A stretch of DNA of 64,000 bases from Bugula neritina. Taxonomy: Eukaryota > Bryozoa > Gymnolaemata > Cheilostomatida > Bugulidae. Below the pieces are notes generated by a model. The model was given only the letters and a program-made list of their open reading frames with translations, was not told the DNA's origin and did no database searches. The position numbers were made by a program, and so were the translations under genes. Below, piece after piece: positions 1 through 12,183 of the stretch. Within the stretch, counting starts at the first letter, position 1. Every line of letters begins with the position of its first letter. The DNA lies in NCBI GenBank assembly GCA_964035545.1, contig OZ037770.1, forward strand, positions 13,841,642 to 13,905,641, read 5' to 3'.

Positions 1-744
1 TATTTCATGCAAAGTACAGAAGTTGAGGTGAAAATCAAAAAAATATCTTTGTTTTTTTTGTTTTATTAAATTAACAAATATAATTTTGCATCTAGTTTAT
101 TTGCATTTATACTTTTATGATATCATTAGAAAGCTATAGACTTACTAATTCCATCTAATAGAGTCTATTTTAGCATGCAGAAATACATGCTACAATGTTA
201 CAATGCTACAATGTTCAAAAAGGCAGTTGAGCAATATGTCAAAACATGCATAACGAGGCACTTGCTCTTCATAATATCTTATTGGAGCTTTTGACTTTTG
301 ATGCCCATATGATCTTTTTATTAGGTACCTGTAGTGTGTGTCAAATTAAATCATGCCAAGAGATGCTAAGTGACAGGGGGCACAGGTACTAGCCTGTGAT
401 AGCCTCAATTTTCATCACACATAGCACCTCTGATGCTTTGCCAGAAGTAAACCGCCTGAAATTTACTTTGCTGGATACCATAACTTTTTCACCAAAAATT
501 CTTAAATCTTATGTAAATTTAAAAGACTGCTAACCAGACACACCTCAGCTCAAAGGCAAGCATGGTCTGCCTGTAAAAGGCAAATGTGTTACATCACTAT
601 GAGTTGACAAACAGGGATATGTGAAATAAACCGCATGTGTAATCCAGTGCCTGATTGCAGTCACTAGATTGAGAAGTCACTGTTACTCCGAGACAACCTT
701 TAATCTTTGATTAATGTTTCATAAGAGATTAATTGGTGTTGATA
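1..744. other. AT-rich sequence, no gene seen
   Basis: I see no coding exon, RNA gene or clear repeat in this leading stretch. Open frames are short and lack splice or codon support. Confidence 0.5.
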
Positions 745-990
745 ATCAATAATTATTAGTTATAGATTGAGATCAGAATAACATGATTGTAAATTGCAGA
801 CTTTATGAAGCTACAGACATGAATGATTGTGGTTCAGCGGTTAGAGCGAAGGACTTGTGTAAGCTTATAGGTCATGGGTTCGAATCCCTGAATGGCCATT
901 GGTTTTGTTGTAGCTAATCTCTTGCTACCTTGAAAGCCCTCAAACCATGTTACCATCATGGTAAGAGTTATGCACTTCTGGTACCAAGTA
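745..990 (+). mobile_element. tRNA-derived SINE, copy 1
   Basis: A tRNA-like head contains an RNA polymerase III A box (TGGTTCAGCGG, about 831-841) and a perfect B box (GTTCGAATC, about 879-887) at tRNA-like spacing. The sequence on both sides is shared with 7555-7765: an upstream block around AATAACATGATT, and a downstream block GGCCATT...CAAACCATG(T/C)TACCAT followed by (G)TAAGA and ATGCAC. Sharing beyond the tRNA-like part makes this an interspersed element rather than a functional tRNA gene. Ends are approximate and no target duplication was resolved. Confidence 0.6.
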
Positions 991-2621
991 GATTAATCAT
1001 TTAAACAGACATGAGTATTCTTACAGATGTGAGAATATTAATTATTGAAAACATTCCATTTTTATATTAACCCAGGTTTCTTTGAAACTGTAAATATGTA
1101 AAAGCGATTCCTTATATTAATTGATGAAATTTGAAAACATCAAATTAAACTTTCCAATGTGTCAAAATGTAACTTTAGAATATTCAGGAAAGATCTAGTG
1201 ACTATGTCACAGTGCAAAGTTTCTGTTATTACAAAAGTTATTAAAAAACTATTAGAAAAACATTAGAAAACTATTTTGTAAGCTGCTGCTAATACTAAGC
1301 AAAATATTGTCTTTTAAATTTTGCAAGCATGTTGCATTTTTGTTGATTATAAAACTAATTTGCATGAACTAAAAAAAGCCTTTTACACTTTTACCTAAAA
1401 TATCTATACATGTAATGCAATTTGAGTTGTTCAGGCAATATCTTTGATAGAAAATTATTTACAAGTTGGTGCACAAAAAGTCTGTAATAAACTCTATGCT
1501 CTAACTAAATTTTAGTGCTTAGAATCTGTAATAGAAAATACAACATCAAAAGTATCTAAAAATTGAAGTAGATGAATAAAAACAAAGAATTAATTGCACT
1601 TCCCATAACTTTTATTTAAAATGTGTTGAGGCTTTAAAGAAAGCTTTACTAACAGAAGCTGCATGAACTATTTATTTTAATTATTCAATTACTTTTTTTC
1701 AGGATTTTAGACTTGGCAGGCCTAAATACAACTGAAGTACTTTAATTGACAGTAACAGAGCGGAGGCACAGCAATTTAAATTAATTTTATTAGTTGCAAT
1801 GTAACACAGCAATATATATACTAATTACCATCCTATTTGCATTTAGCAAACAATGAATTAGTTTATAGCAATTAAAATTAAAGAAAAGGACATAAGTTTA
1901 GTGCAAATGGAAAAAAGATAAAAGGAAAGCTGACAGATTATAATTGACTGATGATTGATGAGAAAACTTTTGGCCAATTTCAATAAATTCTGCATTCCAA
2001 TAGACAAGTACAACTGTAATAATTATGCATAAATTTATTGCTTACAGTTTCATAATTATGGCTGCACATGCATACAAAATAACTTCAATGATAAAGCTAA
2101 CAAAGTTTACAACAATCAAAAATTTATTTTTTCTAAAAGAATACAATGAGTTAATATAGCATCAATATTAGCCAGGTATTAAATATAATATGTATTTAAT
2201 AAACAAGAATTTTGCATTTAAGTATCATAACACTGAGATCATAAATTAATTACATACATGCTGCAAACAAGATTGGTTCTTATTATAAAGTTAGAGAGAG
2301 AGTTGCATTCTCCTGAATACATAGATGTCCTAAAAATATAGCGCATTGGGCCACTTTTCTAAGACAAATTTTTAGAAAAAAATGTGTCAATAAAATTTAG
2401 AAATTTTTTGATTGATTTGAAAAAGTTAGTCAAACATGTGCTGTCACCACCAAGTTATTCTGTTGCGTCTGGTAGGTGCTTGAGATCACAGGAAGCTAAA
2501 TGTTAAAATAGTTTTGTTTTGTTATTCATTTAATTGACATAAAATCTCACTATATGATTAATAATAGAAAACAGGAACAAAATCAGTTAATGAAGAAATA
2601 CCTCTTCTTATAGCCTGAGTT
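991..2621. other. AT-rich intergenic, no gene seen
   Basis: No exon or structured element can be supported here. It is the 3' flank of the minus-strand Gly/Asn repeat gene, whose polyadenylation signal I could not place with confidence. Confidence 0.45.
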
Positions 2622-5166
2622 CTATGCTCTATTGTTAGTGAACTCCGAATGACTACTGGTACACCCTGCAACTATGTTAGTTAGGTACCAGTGGTTACAC
2701 AGGCAAATGTCAAGGTCCATTACTGTGCCTTCTGGGCATTTAAATCTTTCCAGCCTTTTCTCAGGCAAACCTGTATTAACCTCACGGTAGATTTCAAGGC
2801 AGAATGTTTCTGGTACCACGAAGAATGTATTTCCTGCAACAAAGGCCCAGATGCAGACGTACCTATTTAAATTACTGGAGTTATCTTCTTTCCTATTTTT
2901 TCATTTATTAGCAAAAGTGAGTACAATATATGTCTTTTTTTGGAATACAGATTAGAATTTGTAGTGTTTGTAAATAGCAAAAGACTTTAAGTGTTTTAAG
3001 TGTTTCCTTAAACTAATAATTTCACAAAACTCAATTTGAATAAGATCTCACAAAATATTTTGCTACTACTACTTTAAAAGTGATAAAAAAGATTTTGCCA
3101 AAATTTCTGCAATTGAAATACTGCAGTTTAAACTTGCTTAAAATAAAATTAAATATTTTTTATTCGTTAAAAATTGAAGCATATTACAATGATGCGTTGC
3201 TATCCCTTAGTTTTAGTTGCAAATTGCATGACTACCTTGACCAATCATCTGGCAGAAGAGAGGGCTGGACAGGATGTTGTACTTAGAGTCATAGTCACTA
3301 GTGGTACCAGTTGGCTGTGGGTCAAAACAGTTTCCAACGCAATTTCCTTTATTGTTGCCTTCAAGTGAAATGTGCATATTACTAAAACCTTTGAAATCAT
3401 CTTATAACTTTTGACAAAATTAGGAAATATTCAGATTGCATGTAACAGCACAGATACTTGCCACATGATTTAATACAAAGCATGCCTTGGGATGAATTTA
3501 TGTTTTTTATATATTAAATAGAGTTGTCTTTCCTTGTCATAGGTGTTCGACATATGAAAGTAGTAATTACTGTAACAATCATGCTTTTACCTTGACCTTG
3601 TGCAGTTTCTCTGATGAACTTTTCAATGACCTTTACTCTGATGTCATTTCCTTGACTATTTCCTGCAGATCGATAAAAACAGTTCCCTCGGCAAATGCCG
3701 TTTCGGTTGCCATGTCCTAAGAATATGACAAAGTCCTTTATTCACTTTTATAAACTTTCGATAACAAAAATATAAAACTTAGTTTAAAATTGATGCATAT
3801 TTCTTTCACCTCCATTGTCTCTGCATGCATATATAATTTCTGTTAAAACTACCACTCATTATTAATCTTCAGCCACCAACTGCTGCAAACCAATTACTTG
3901 CCAGACAATTATTTGTTAGAAGTCTAGAAACTGAGTGCTTTAGTCTTAAACTGTCAAACTAGAAAGATAAATTGTGACTTTTCTGTTTTTCCAAATAAGT
4001 TGAGACATACAGTATGTAAGGTTAACTACCTAACTAACCATGATAAGGAGTAGATTATAAGAGCGTATAATCAACTTATGTAAATCCATGAAAAAAACGA
4101 GGTTATTTTGTATATAAAAGCACACAGATAAAAGAAATTGATTTACAAAGATAAGAATTAATAAGAGAGTGGCTAATTAAATTTATGTACTTCAACCTAA
4201 ATTTAGTCAAAAGCATAGTATATGAAAAAAAATTAGCTACCATAGCTATTATATGCAGTTCTTATTTTGACCTAAATACAAATTTACAAAGTTTAATAAT
4301 TAAAGTCTTTGCATTTTTATCATAAAAAAGTAAGTGAGGTGACAGGAGAACTAGCAGTTACCTCCTGAAAAGACATTGTTATTGCCATTATTATTCCCTG
4401 CTACGTTGTAGAAACAGTTACCTTCGCAGTTTCCATTATGATTGCCGTTATCTATAATATAGAAAATGTTGGTGAGTAATTGAAATGTTGTCAATCAGTT
4501 TATGTAGGTACCCAGTACCCACCACATACAAGAACACTTTGATTTTAAATTTAGAAAAATGTTTCCTAGGGAATAAAAGTTATTATAATAGTTTAAAATT
4601 AAATAAAAAATTCTTGCTCACTTCTATTCAAATTTGTCCCCAATGCACTGTCATAAGCAGTGTTCTAAAAAGAAAACAATGCAGTATTTATCTAAAACAT
4701 AATGATTTAAAGTTTAGACATAAATAAAAAGTTAGTTATTAGCTGCAAAAAAGCTTTGCCATGCAGTTATATAATTGTGCGGTTTTAACTTTATCTCTAC
4801 ATACAGTTAAAAATATATTTAACTTTGTGGCTCCCAGTTCATGGGTTAAGTAATAAATGGAAAGCAAAATAATTAGTAGAATGCAACTAACAGTAGTTTC
4901 AGCTATATGAAAGAACTGGTTGATAGTTCTTAGAAAACCAACTATTAAGGTATTACGGAAGAATAACTCCTAGAAAATAGATCTATGATTAGCAGAATAT
5001 CAAATGATTCAACTTACAGTCACTGTTTTGGTTCCAATTTCCATTAACATTTCCATTAACATTTCCAATACAATTGCCAAAGCAGTTGCCATTCCCTTTA
5101 CCATTATCTAGCAAATGTAGGACATTATTCATCATTATCTGTTCCATAGTTGCAACCATGTACACA

Positions 5167-5246
<80 letters not shown>

Positions 5247-5665
5247 CACACGCACTCTTATGTGTATTATACTGGTAGAAATGATATATACCTAATTAAC
5301 TTTCGTAATTTTCATAGTTTGTTATATATGTTTCGAATATGATGTTAACAAATATCATGTTAGATGATAACAGTTGAACCTGTCAATTAAAACACTGAGC
5401 AAGAGCACTGACAACTCAAAAAAAACTCTGAAAATCATTTCCAGACAGAATGTCAAGATAGATGATAAATTGAAGGAAATTAATCATTTCACCCACACAT
5501 GAAGTTATCTGTAGCCTGAAATCTGGCATTGTCTAAGCAGTACTTACGGGTGGTCAGGTCTGTCCCTCCACCCACTGCTGCAATACTATTGGCTAGACCA
5601 TTATGTTGCTGGGCTGCACAGTTTCCTATACACAAGCCGCTAGTGTTACCAAACAGCGTCACACT
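2622..5665 (-). CDS. Gly/Asn-repeat secreted-type protein with CBM14-like C-terminus (minus copy, 5' end missing)
   Basis: Six exons on the minus strand join in frame: 5548-5665, 5018-5107, 4362-4451, 3591-3716, 3242-3358, 2622-2833. All inner junctions are phase 1, with good donors (GTAAGT, GTAAAA) and AG acceptors. The first five exons each encode one Gly-Asn module around a GNCxGNC or GxCxGNC core, for example GNGNCFGNCIGNVNGN and GNHNGNCEGNCF. The last exon encodes a cysteine domain with FCLEIYRE, FKCPEGTVMDLDICLCNHW and a final cysteine, resembling the chitin-binding peritrophin (CBM14) pattern of CPxG, D and CxC. Gly-Xaa-Asn repeats are known from molluscan matrix proteins such as nacrein/N66, so an extracellular matrix or cuticle role is a reasonable inference, not shown. 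The exon at 5548-5665 starts in phase 0 at an AG acceptor, so an upstream signal-peptide exon is expected and was not found. The paralogue lies head-to-head at 12184-15234. Confidence 0.72.
5161..5250. repeat. (ACGC)n microsatellite
   Basis: About 22 near-perfect copies of a 4-base CGCA/ACGC unit lie in the first visible intron of the minus-strand Gly/Asn gene. The Ala-Arg-Thr-His and Ala-Cys-Val-Arg runs it produces in translation are artefacts. Confidence 0.92.
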
Positions 5666-6879
5666 CTGAAAGGACTTATGAAACAACCTATTCCGGCAAG
5701 AGAAGTAACATGAGACAAAATAATTTATACAATTGAAAATTAGTGAGTATATAAATTGAACACAGCTGCATTTTACATACATACAATATATATTACATAC
5801 ATGACATATTGCATATAATGCATATAATATATGTTGCATATAATACATTTATTACATATATTACAATAATTACATAAAAATGTATAATACATATAACGTT
5901 TCTCGCATAATATTATAATGCATATTCTACGTCTAACACAAATGTATATTGCATATAATATAGTATATGTTACGTGTTATATATTGATATAATAAATAAA
6001 ATATATGCTGCATGAAACACCACTGGCTATAAACAATTGACCATAATTAAAATCCAAAAAGTTTTAAATTCAGTTTTGTGTTTACTTACATGCACAACAC
6101 AACCAATGATTGTATTCCATACATGATATAAAAACTCTTGATAATCCTTACGCAAAAATTTAAACAGTTTTTGCTTAACTCTTGAATGCTACAGGTTCAA
6201 GTGACACATTGGCAAGGTGCTAGCAGGTTTATAGTCGCTAAACTTGGCAGGTGCAGTGACTATGAGCAGTTTGTAACTGTCAGCTAAGTCAGTCTTTGAG
6301 AGAAGGGGCGTAGCAACAAAATTCAAACTGGGAAGCCTCTATCTGGGATGAAACCATGTAAATCAAACAAACTGGAATAAATGCATCCTTGAATCATCAT
6401 CTGACATTGATATTAAAAAAACTGAACTTTTGAGAACAGAAATACCTGATTTTTATATGTAAGCAAACATTGTCTTATATAGAATTTTAATAAAATTTTT
6501 CAATTTTGCAATTGATAATGTTTACTGATTGAATGCATATAAGTACTCTGTGATTACATAAATCCTTGGTACAATTCACTAAACTACTGCACCCCTGACT
6601 GCAGGGCATCTATCCAACACTGAATAAATTAGAATGAATAATATTAAACAAAAAAATAAATTAGAATTTTCTTTCACGTCATTTTTTTTGAAGAATTATC
6701 AGAAATCTAAAAAAACATACAACTGTTGAAGCCTTCGCAATATCCTAAAACAAAATTCAATGCTTGTGGGTTCAACTTGCAGTTTGTCCATTGTTTATGG
6801 CTAGCCCCCTGACACTGCACATTAGTAAAATTCTAAACAATAGAATATTCTAGGCTGGACCATAAAGAATGACTCAGTT

Positions 6880-6975
6880 ATTTTCAGCTTTCAAGCTGTA
6901 TAGCTAGTTTAATTTCAGCTTTCAAGCTATATAGCTAGTTCAACTTCAACCTTTAAGCTATATAGCTAACAAACC
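6880..6975. repeat. Short tandem repeat, about 32 bp, three copies
   Basis: Three imperfect copies of a unit containing TTTCAAGCTATATAGCTAGTT follow each other. Each unit contains the small palindrome AGCTATATAGCT. Confidence 0.7.
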
Positions 6976-7380
6976 AAAGCTATATAATGCAAATAACTTT
7001 TTGTATATAAACATGACATGTAAAAGAATCAAACCATTCTGCAGTAGTGCTTCAACCCTGAAGCAATATTTTGAGATAAAAATTACCGAATATTTGGATT
7101 CACAAGGTAACCATTTTGCATTTTTTAATTACTTAAAACGTATATAATTGTTTGTATTATGGAACTTTATTATATTCATGACACATGAAATAGTTTTTGT
7201 GTCAAGTTTTTACATACATGTCACTTAACTGCCCTGTATACCTGGAACGTTATTTAAATGGTGCATAATTTATTGGAACTGCATGATTAAGATCCTGATT
7301 CATACTGGATATATAATGTTCTAAAAATTTTAACTCCACAGTGTCTAGTAAGTAGTAATAGAGTGGTGTTGTTTGTCAAA

Positions 7381-7477
7381 CTTTTTAATGTTTTGTAAAA
7401 GATTAAATATTGTGTTTTAAATATATATATATATATATTTAAAACACAATATTTAATTTTTACGAAACATTAAGGAG
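7381..7477. repeat. Palindrome of about 97 bp (hairpin-forming)
   Basis: The left arm, reading TTTTAATGTTTTGTAAAAG then TTAAATATTGTGTTTTAAA, is mirrored after a (TA)n centre by TTTAAAACACAATATTTAA then TTTTTACGAAACATTAA. Only a few mismatches occur near the outer ends. It could be a tiny foldback element or a cruciform-prone site, and no target duplication was resolved. Confidence 0.8.
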
Positions 7478-7554
7478 TTACATATAGTATATCATTGCTA
7501 TATATATTGTTATAATTATAGATTATGTAATTATTGTAGTTATTAATAATAAAT

Positions 7555-7765
7555 AAGCATTAGTTATGTGTTGAGATTCGAATAACATGATTACAGACTC
7601 TATGCATGGAAGCTTAAGCAGTTACGGTTTAATGGTTAAAGAGATGAATTCGTGTAGTTGGTTTGAACACGGTGCAGGGCCATTAATCTTGTGTAAAAAA
7701 TCCTTCGCTACTCTGAAAACTCCCAAACCATGCTACCATATTATAGTAAGAATAAAGATGCACAG
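7555..7765 (+). mobile_element. tRNA-derived SINE, copy 2 (decayed)
   Basis: This is homologous to 745-990 in the same orientation. It shares GAGATTCGAATAACATGATTA upstream (with a few changes in the other copy), GGCCATTA in the middle, and CCCAAACCATGCTACCAT, TAGTAAGA and ATGCAC downstream. The A-box region (TTTAATGGTTA) and B-box region (GGTTTGAACAC) are degraded, so this copy is probably inactive. Confidence 0.55.
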
Positions 7766-7974
7766 TGTAATGCGTGTGCTATAGTTCAGTAAAATCCTAT
7801 GTTAATTTGCAGTCCATTACTTGTATATAATAGCTTTTTATAATAGCTTTTTATAATTTCTTTTGCTTATTTATGGTCAGAATTTACTCTTTATGTCAAT
7901 TTGTGTTGCTAGCTAGTTTGCCTTCCGTATGCAAAATGCTGTATTACAAGAAACTGTGATTATGTTATATATAT

Positions 7975-8050
7975 ATAGTATATAATATATAATATGTGTA
8001 TTATATTATATTATATTATATATATTATATTATATTATATATTATATTCA
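7975..8050. repeat. AT dinucleotide/pentanucleotide-rich simple repeat
   Basis: TATATA and ATTAT repeats fill this stretch with no other structure. Confidence 0.8.
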
Positions 8051-8100
8051 TGAGTTGTACGTAGATCTATTTCGTAATTCCTTTCATCTCTAGTTTGAGT

Positions 8101-10751
8101 TTAATGAGTTTTTTTCTTTTTAGACAGCCTTTCACTTTCCTTCACTATTAGGTGGTGTGATTTCCCAGTAGCCCCTACAAGTAATACACTGGTTTGCAAA
8201 TTGGAAGATTGATCTCCACACCTGGTACAGGCAGTCATTTTACGGACACTTTCCACCATGTTGCCACTGAGTGTATCACAGGTTTTCCCTGGACAAACAT
8301 GGAAGAACTATTAATTCTGCAGGACTTATTCTTTCTCTCCAACCATTCCAAATGGTAAGAAAATAAATTTGGTAACAAAACTAAGTTCATTGTTCACTGG
8401 GACCAAAAACCCAGACGTGTTGCTATGCTTAGCACTAATATATTTGGTTTAAAATATATTTTCTGTCCATGTTCTGGTGAGAGGTTTTTTCTTTTCTATT
8501 GCTTTAAAATGTTCAATGAAAAAATGCATGATTTGAAATTTTATCTCAAAATAAAAAAAATCAGGGTGTTGGATGACAAAACAAATTTATTGTTAATACT
8601 TAATAGTGCAGAAAACCCAGTGGTTTTCTGATACTTCACACAAAAATAGTTGGTTTAAAAGATCATCTTTTCTTCCCTGTAGGATATGCTAGGGTAAAAG
8701 CTCTCTTTTTATTTTTTATTAATTGCTCTAAAATGTTAAATATAAGAATGCATGATTTTAAATTTTGTCCTAAAATTAATTAAAAATTTTACAGCATTTA
8801 CATGGTAGCCAACCATTTGCTTTGTTTTTTCTGTGAAGGAACTCTCAACTCTCAGCTCATTGTTCTCAGTATTGCTTGTATCGAGGATAAGCATCACCCT
8901 TGGCTAGTTAAAAGGCTTCTTCTGGAAGTGAAACTATTAATTTTACCCATGTTCTTTGTAGACCTTGTACCATATATAGCAGTCATTATTGTTAATTAAA
9001 CGGGTTTTTCTTCTAGCTCATGCATATTGTTGTTTATGGATCTTACAATAGCTATATAAACTAAGTCAGGTTAAAAACACAAAATTAAATTACAAAATTT
9101 CATTGCCAATCAAATTTACTTGAATTTACTAGTTTTTGTTAATAATTTGCTGTGTGAACTATAATCAAGTTCATCATCAGCACCTATATTCTAGGCTATT
9201 TATAGCTATCCTACTTTATAGCTATATTGATATACATACTATTGTTAAGCACTACAGCTTCTATATCATGGCTCTATTATACACATAATACATAACTATA
9301 TGCATAAACAACAATATGCTACTACAACATGAACATAACATAAAAATAGTTTTATATTTTTTTTGGATTTATCAATGATGTAAAATTATAGATGCTGGTT
9401 ATTATACCCCTTGTACATGCAGTGATACTGAAGATTGTTGCTGTGCCTATAAAAGATAACTGAGTACTTTTTACATTGTTATGGTAAAACTATTTTTATT
9501 GTAAAACTATTACTTTATAAGGTGTTTATTTTGTACTTATGCAAATATTGTAATGAACCAGTATCTTGATACAGCACAAGTGAAAAGTCGTTTCTTTTTA
9601 GTTTTCTGCATCACACTAATAGGAAATGTTATAATTTATATGTATGTCATATATGTACAATATATATTGTATACATAATATTTTTTATACCGTAACAGAA
9701 TGCTAAATAAAAGTACTGCATTTGCACTTATATATCACGTTCACGCTCTGAACCAAAAATCGTCATTAATTTGGAATTTGCTGTAAAATTTGAAATTTTT
9801 TTTTGTAAAAGTCACCTACTTTACGTGTAAGCAACAACTATAAGGACATCTTTTCAAAGTTTAAAATCTTTTTGAAGATTCTAAAGTAATTATTTGATAA
9901 TGTATGGCCAGCGTCGCAGTACAGGAAATAGTAAATCTCAAATATTTCATATAACAATATCCACTTCTAAGGAATTGATATATGTAGGTTGTACAAATTA
10001 ACAATTACATACTAAAATAAACCCCGATTAATTTTTTTTAGCAAGCTTGTACTTATAACTTCTGTATTGTAATTTTGTTTTCATATTCAAAATATACAAG
10101 TAAAACTTTATTTATAGCGCTTAAGTAAAAACTAGATAAAACATCCTAATTTGCTTCATGATTTAACTATGTAGGTTTTTACTGATCCCATCTGCACCGA
10201 ATGTATTACAAATAAATTAGAAAAGAAGCATTTATTTATAACCAGAACAAATAGTAACAGCTGTTTTATAGATTCTTTTATTATAAACTTGATATTGTTT
10301 GACTAAGGTGCCATTGGTAACCTAACACTATATTGTATAGACAGAATTGTCAAATTTGAGTATACATACAGAGAGTTTCTCAGTTAATTATAAAACTTTT
10401 TGAGATAGGTAGTACTTATAGAGTTAAGCTAGTAACATGTAAATATTGGATGAAGGAAAATCAAATTAAGTAGAAGTTTTCATTAAAAACTGTGCTATAG
10501 TTTCCGTAAGAATAATCATTTAAGTCTGCCGAACTAAAAGATAGGAAGCTAAGAAAAGTGCCTATGGAAGACACCATGTGAAAGATAACATACCAAGAAG
10601 ATAGAAAAGGGAGCTGATTGTATCGATAATCATTTGCATCACCATAAATGTTGATGCTCTGCCATTTCCTAGTCTGTCATCACACATAATATGACAACAT
10701 ATATCATCGTATAAGATTGCCTTGCCAACCAAATCAAAATGGAGTATATAC
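8101..10751 (-). CDS. Candidate unidentified minus-strand gene, two exons visible
   Basis: I do not recognise this. Two open segments on the minus strand join in frame with good splice sites. Exon A is 10594-10751 (acceptor GGCATAG, donor G|GTATGT). Exon B is 8101-8288 (acceptor TTTGTCCAG, ending at a TAA). Exon A contains YILHFDLVGKAILYDD and a fairly hydrophobic stretch (MVMQMIIDTISSLFYLLG). Exon B has paired cysteines (TCDTLSGN, then ACTRCGD) and a basic Lys-rich tail. The junction is phase 1. Against it, the intron is 2.3 kb, no start exon was found, and both open stretches are short enough to arise by chance. It could also be the decayed coding part of a mobile element. Confidence 0.27.
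8425..8795. repeat. Diverged direct duplication, about 140 bp twice
   Basis: Segments at about 8436-8560 and 8650-8790 share TTGGTTTAAAA, a T-rich TTTTTT(C)TTTT block, GCTxTAAAATGTT and ATGCATGATTT(g/t)AAATTTT(g/a)TC in the same order. This is an old tandem duplication with no visible coding content. Confidence 0.5.
8800..10593. other. AT-rich, nothing supportable
   Basis: I find no convincing exon. The stretch would be the intron of the doubtful minus-strand gene or the divergent spacer between the two Gly/Asn repeat genes. Confidence 0.4.
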
Positions 10752-12183
10752 CTATGCCAGTAACGTTGAGTTAATGATATTATCACATTTGTCGTATTAA
10801 TCTGTATTAAATTCTTTTGTTACTAAAATTATGCCGGATTTACATCCTGAACGATTACATCATGCGTGACAAATCATTTGATTAGAAAGGAAATACCAGA
10901 ATATAGCCTGGGTATACTCTGAAGAAAGTTGGGGGTGGCATATCTAAATCACAGTCAGTGTTTGCTCATAAAAATTGAAAGAAATTGATTATAAGATTTT
11001 TTGAAGGAGATGTGATTAACTCTAAAATTTTCTTTTTAAAAAAAGTTAGCAGATTTGAATAGTATAAAGGAAACAAACCGCCTGAGCCCATCCAATGTCG
11101 CTACTAAAACTTAGGCTATAGCTTAGAAGCAGCCTGTAGAGTCATGATGCATAATAACAAAGTTGTATAGCTCCATATATATATAATTAGAACAGATCTT
11201 TAAATGCTTTCACATTTGAATATTTTTTTGATAGCCTAAGCATGGCACTTCTATCATTATCAGACCTAGTCTATCTATTTCTTACGTAAGTTTATAACGT
11301 ATTTTTAAAATTTTTATGAATCTATTGATGCATCTGCAATTAGTTTTACAAGTTGATTGCACACAAATTGATTGCACATTTATTTGGTTACATATGTCAT
11401 AATATATTTATCTATGCTAACACGTTCGTTCATTTTTGTGTATATAGTCAACTTGCAAAGTACGCCACTTGATTTTGTAACTATTTGATTATAATAAACA
11501 CAATTTTAACCTCACATATTTCTTATTGAGAAATATGCATATAATTTGATATTTGTCTATTGTAAGGCTTTAAAAATTATTTGCATTTTTTGGTAATCAA
11601 ATCCTTGGTTTTAAGCAAATACATTATTTGTTACTTTTTTCAATTTTTTTAAAATCCTAACTTTTCTTGAAAGTTAGTTTGCTATTTTATATAGCAGATT
11701 TATTTTTTGAGCTCACATAAAAATTATTTATTATAAACAAAAGGAAACCAAATTTGTTATGTGTCTGCAGCTCAAATAGCAACTTAGATTGAGTTGAAAA
11801 TAATTAAAATATTATATATTATAATGCAATTAACTTACAAGAATTAAAGACATTACAACCAGTATGAGTAACAGTTTAGTAGCATTTATTTTTAAAATTC
11901 TTTAGCTGCATATTCTACGTATTGCAATATAAACAAATGTGAAAAAATTTTAAAAGACCTACAAAAGCATAGAAAGATACGAAAAAGTGTAATAAAGCGA
12001 GTTATTTGAACAAAATAAATATAAAATAAATGTTGTAAAACTTTAGAAACACATTGTTGGAAAACTGTGCACTTCTTAACTGCCATGCACTAATTATATT
12101 GAGTATCACTTTTAATGCTACTCAAACATTTGTACCAATTCTCTCACACTCTAGCACTAACCTGACATGTTTTACTTTTGCAG
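10752..12183. other. AT-rich, probable 5' region of plus-strand Gly/Asn gene
   Basis: The start codon exon and promoter of the gene whose first clear exon is at 12184 should lie here. I could not choose a start: several short open frames exist without supporting context. Confidence 0.35.

Larger units (their letters stand above)
5666..7554. other. Probable 5' region of the minus-strand Gly/Asn gene; AT-rich repeats
   Basis: This holds the unplaced 5' exon(s) and promoter of the minus-strand gene. I see AT-rich TATAATACAT-type simple sequence at about 5760-6000, a short tandem repeat near 6880 and a palindrome near 7381, and no supportable exon. Confidence 0.4.

Noticed and set aside
826..899. 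Functional tRNA gene
   Set aside because: A and B boxes fit, but the arms do not form a clean cloverleaf by eye. Flanking sequence is shared with a second, decayed copy at 7555-7765, so a SINE explains it better.
4989..5295. Ala-Cys-Val-Arg and Ala-Arg-Thr-His repeat frames
   Set aside because: Translation of an ACGC microsatellite. Only 5018-5107 on the minus strand is a real exon.
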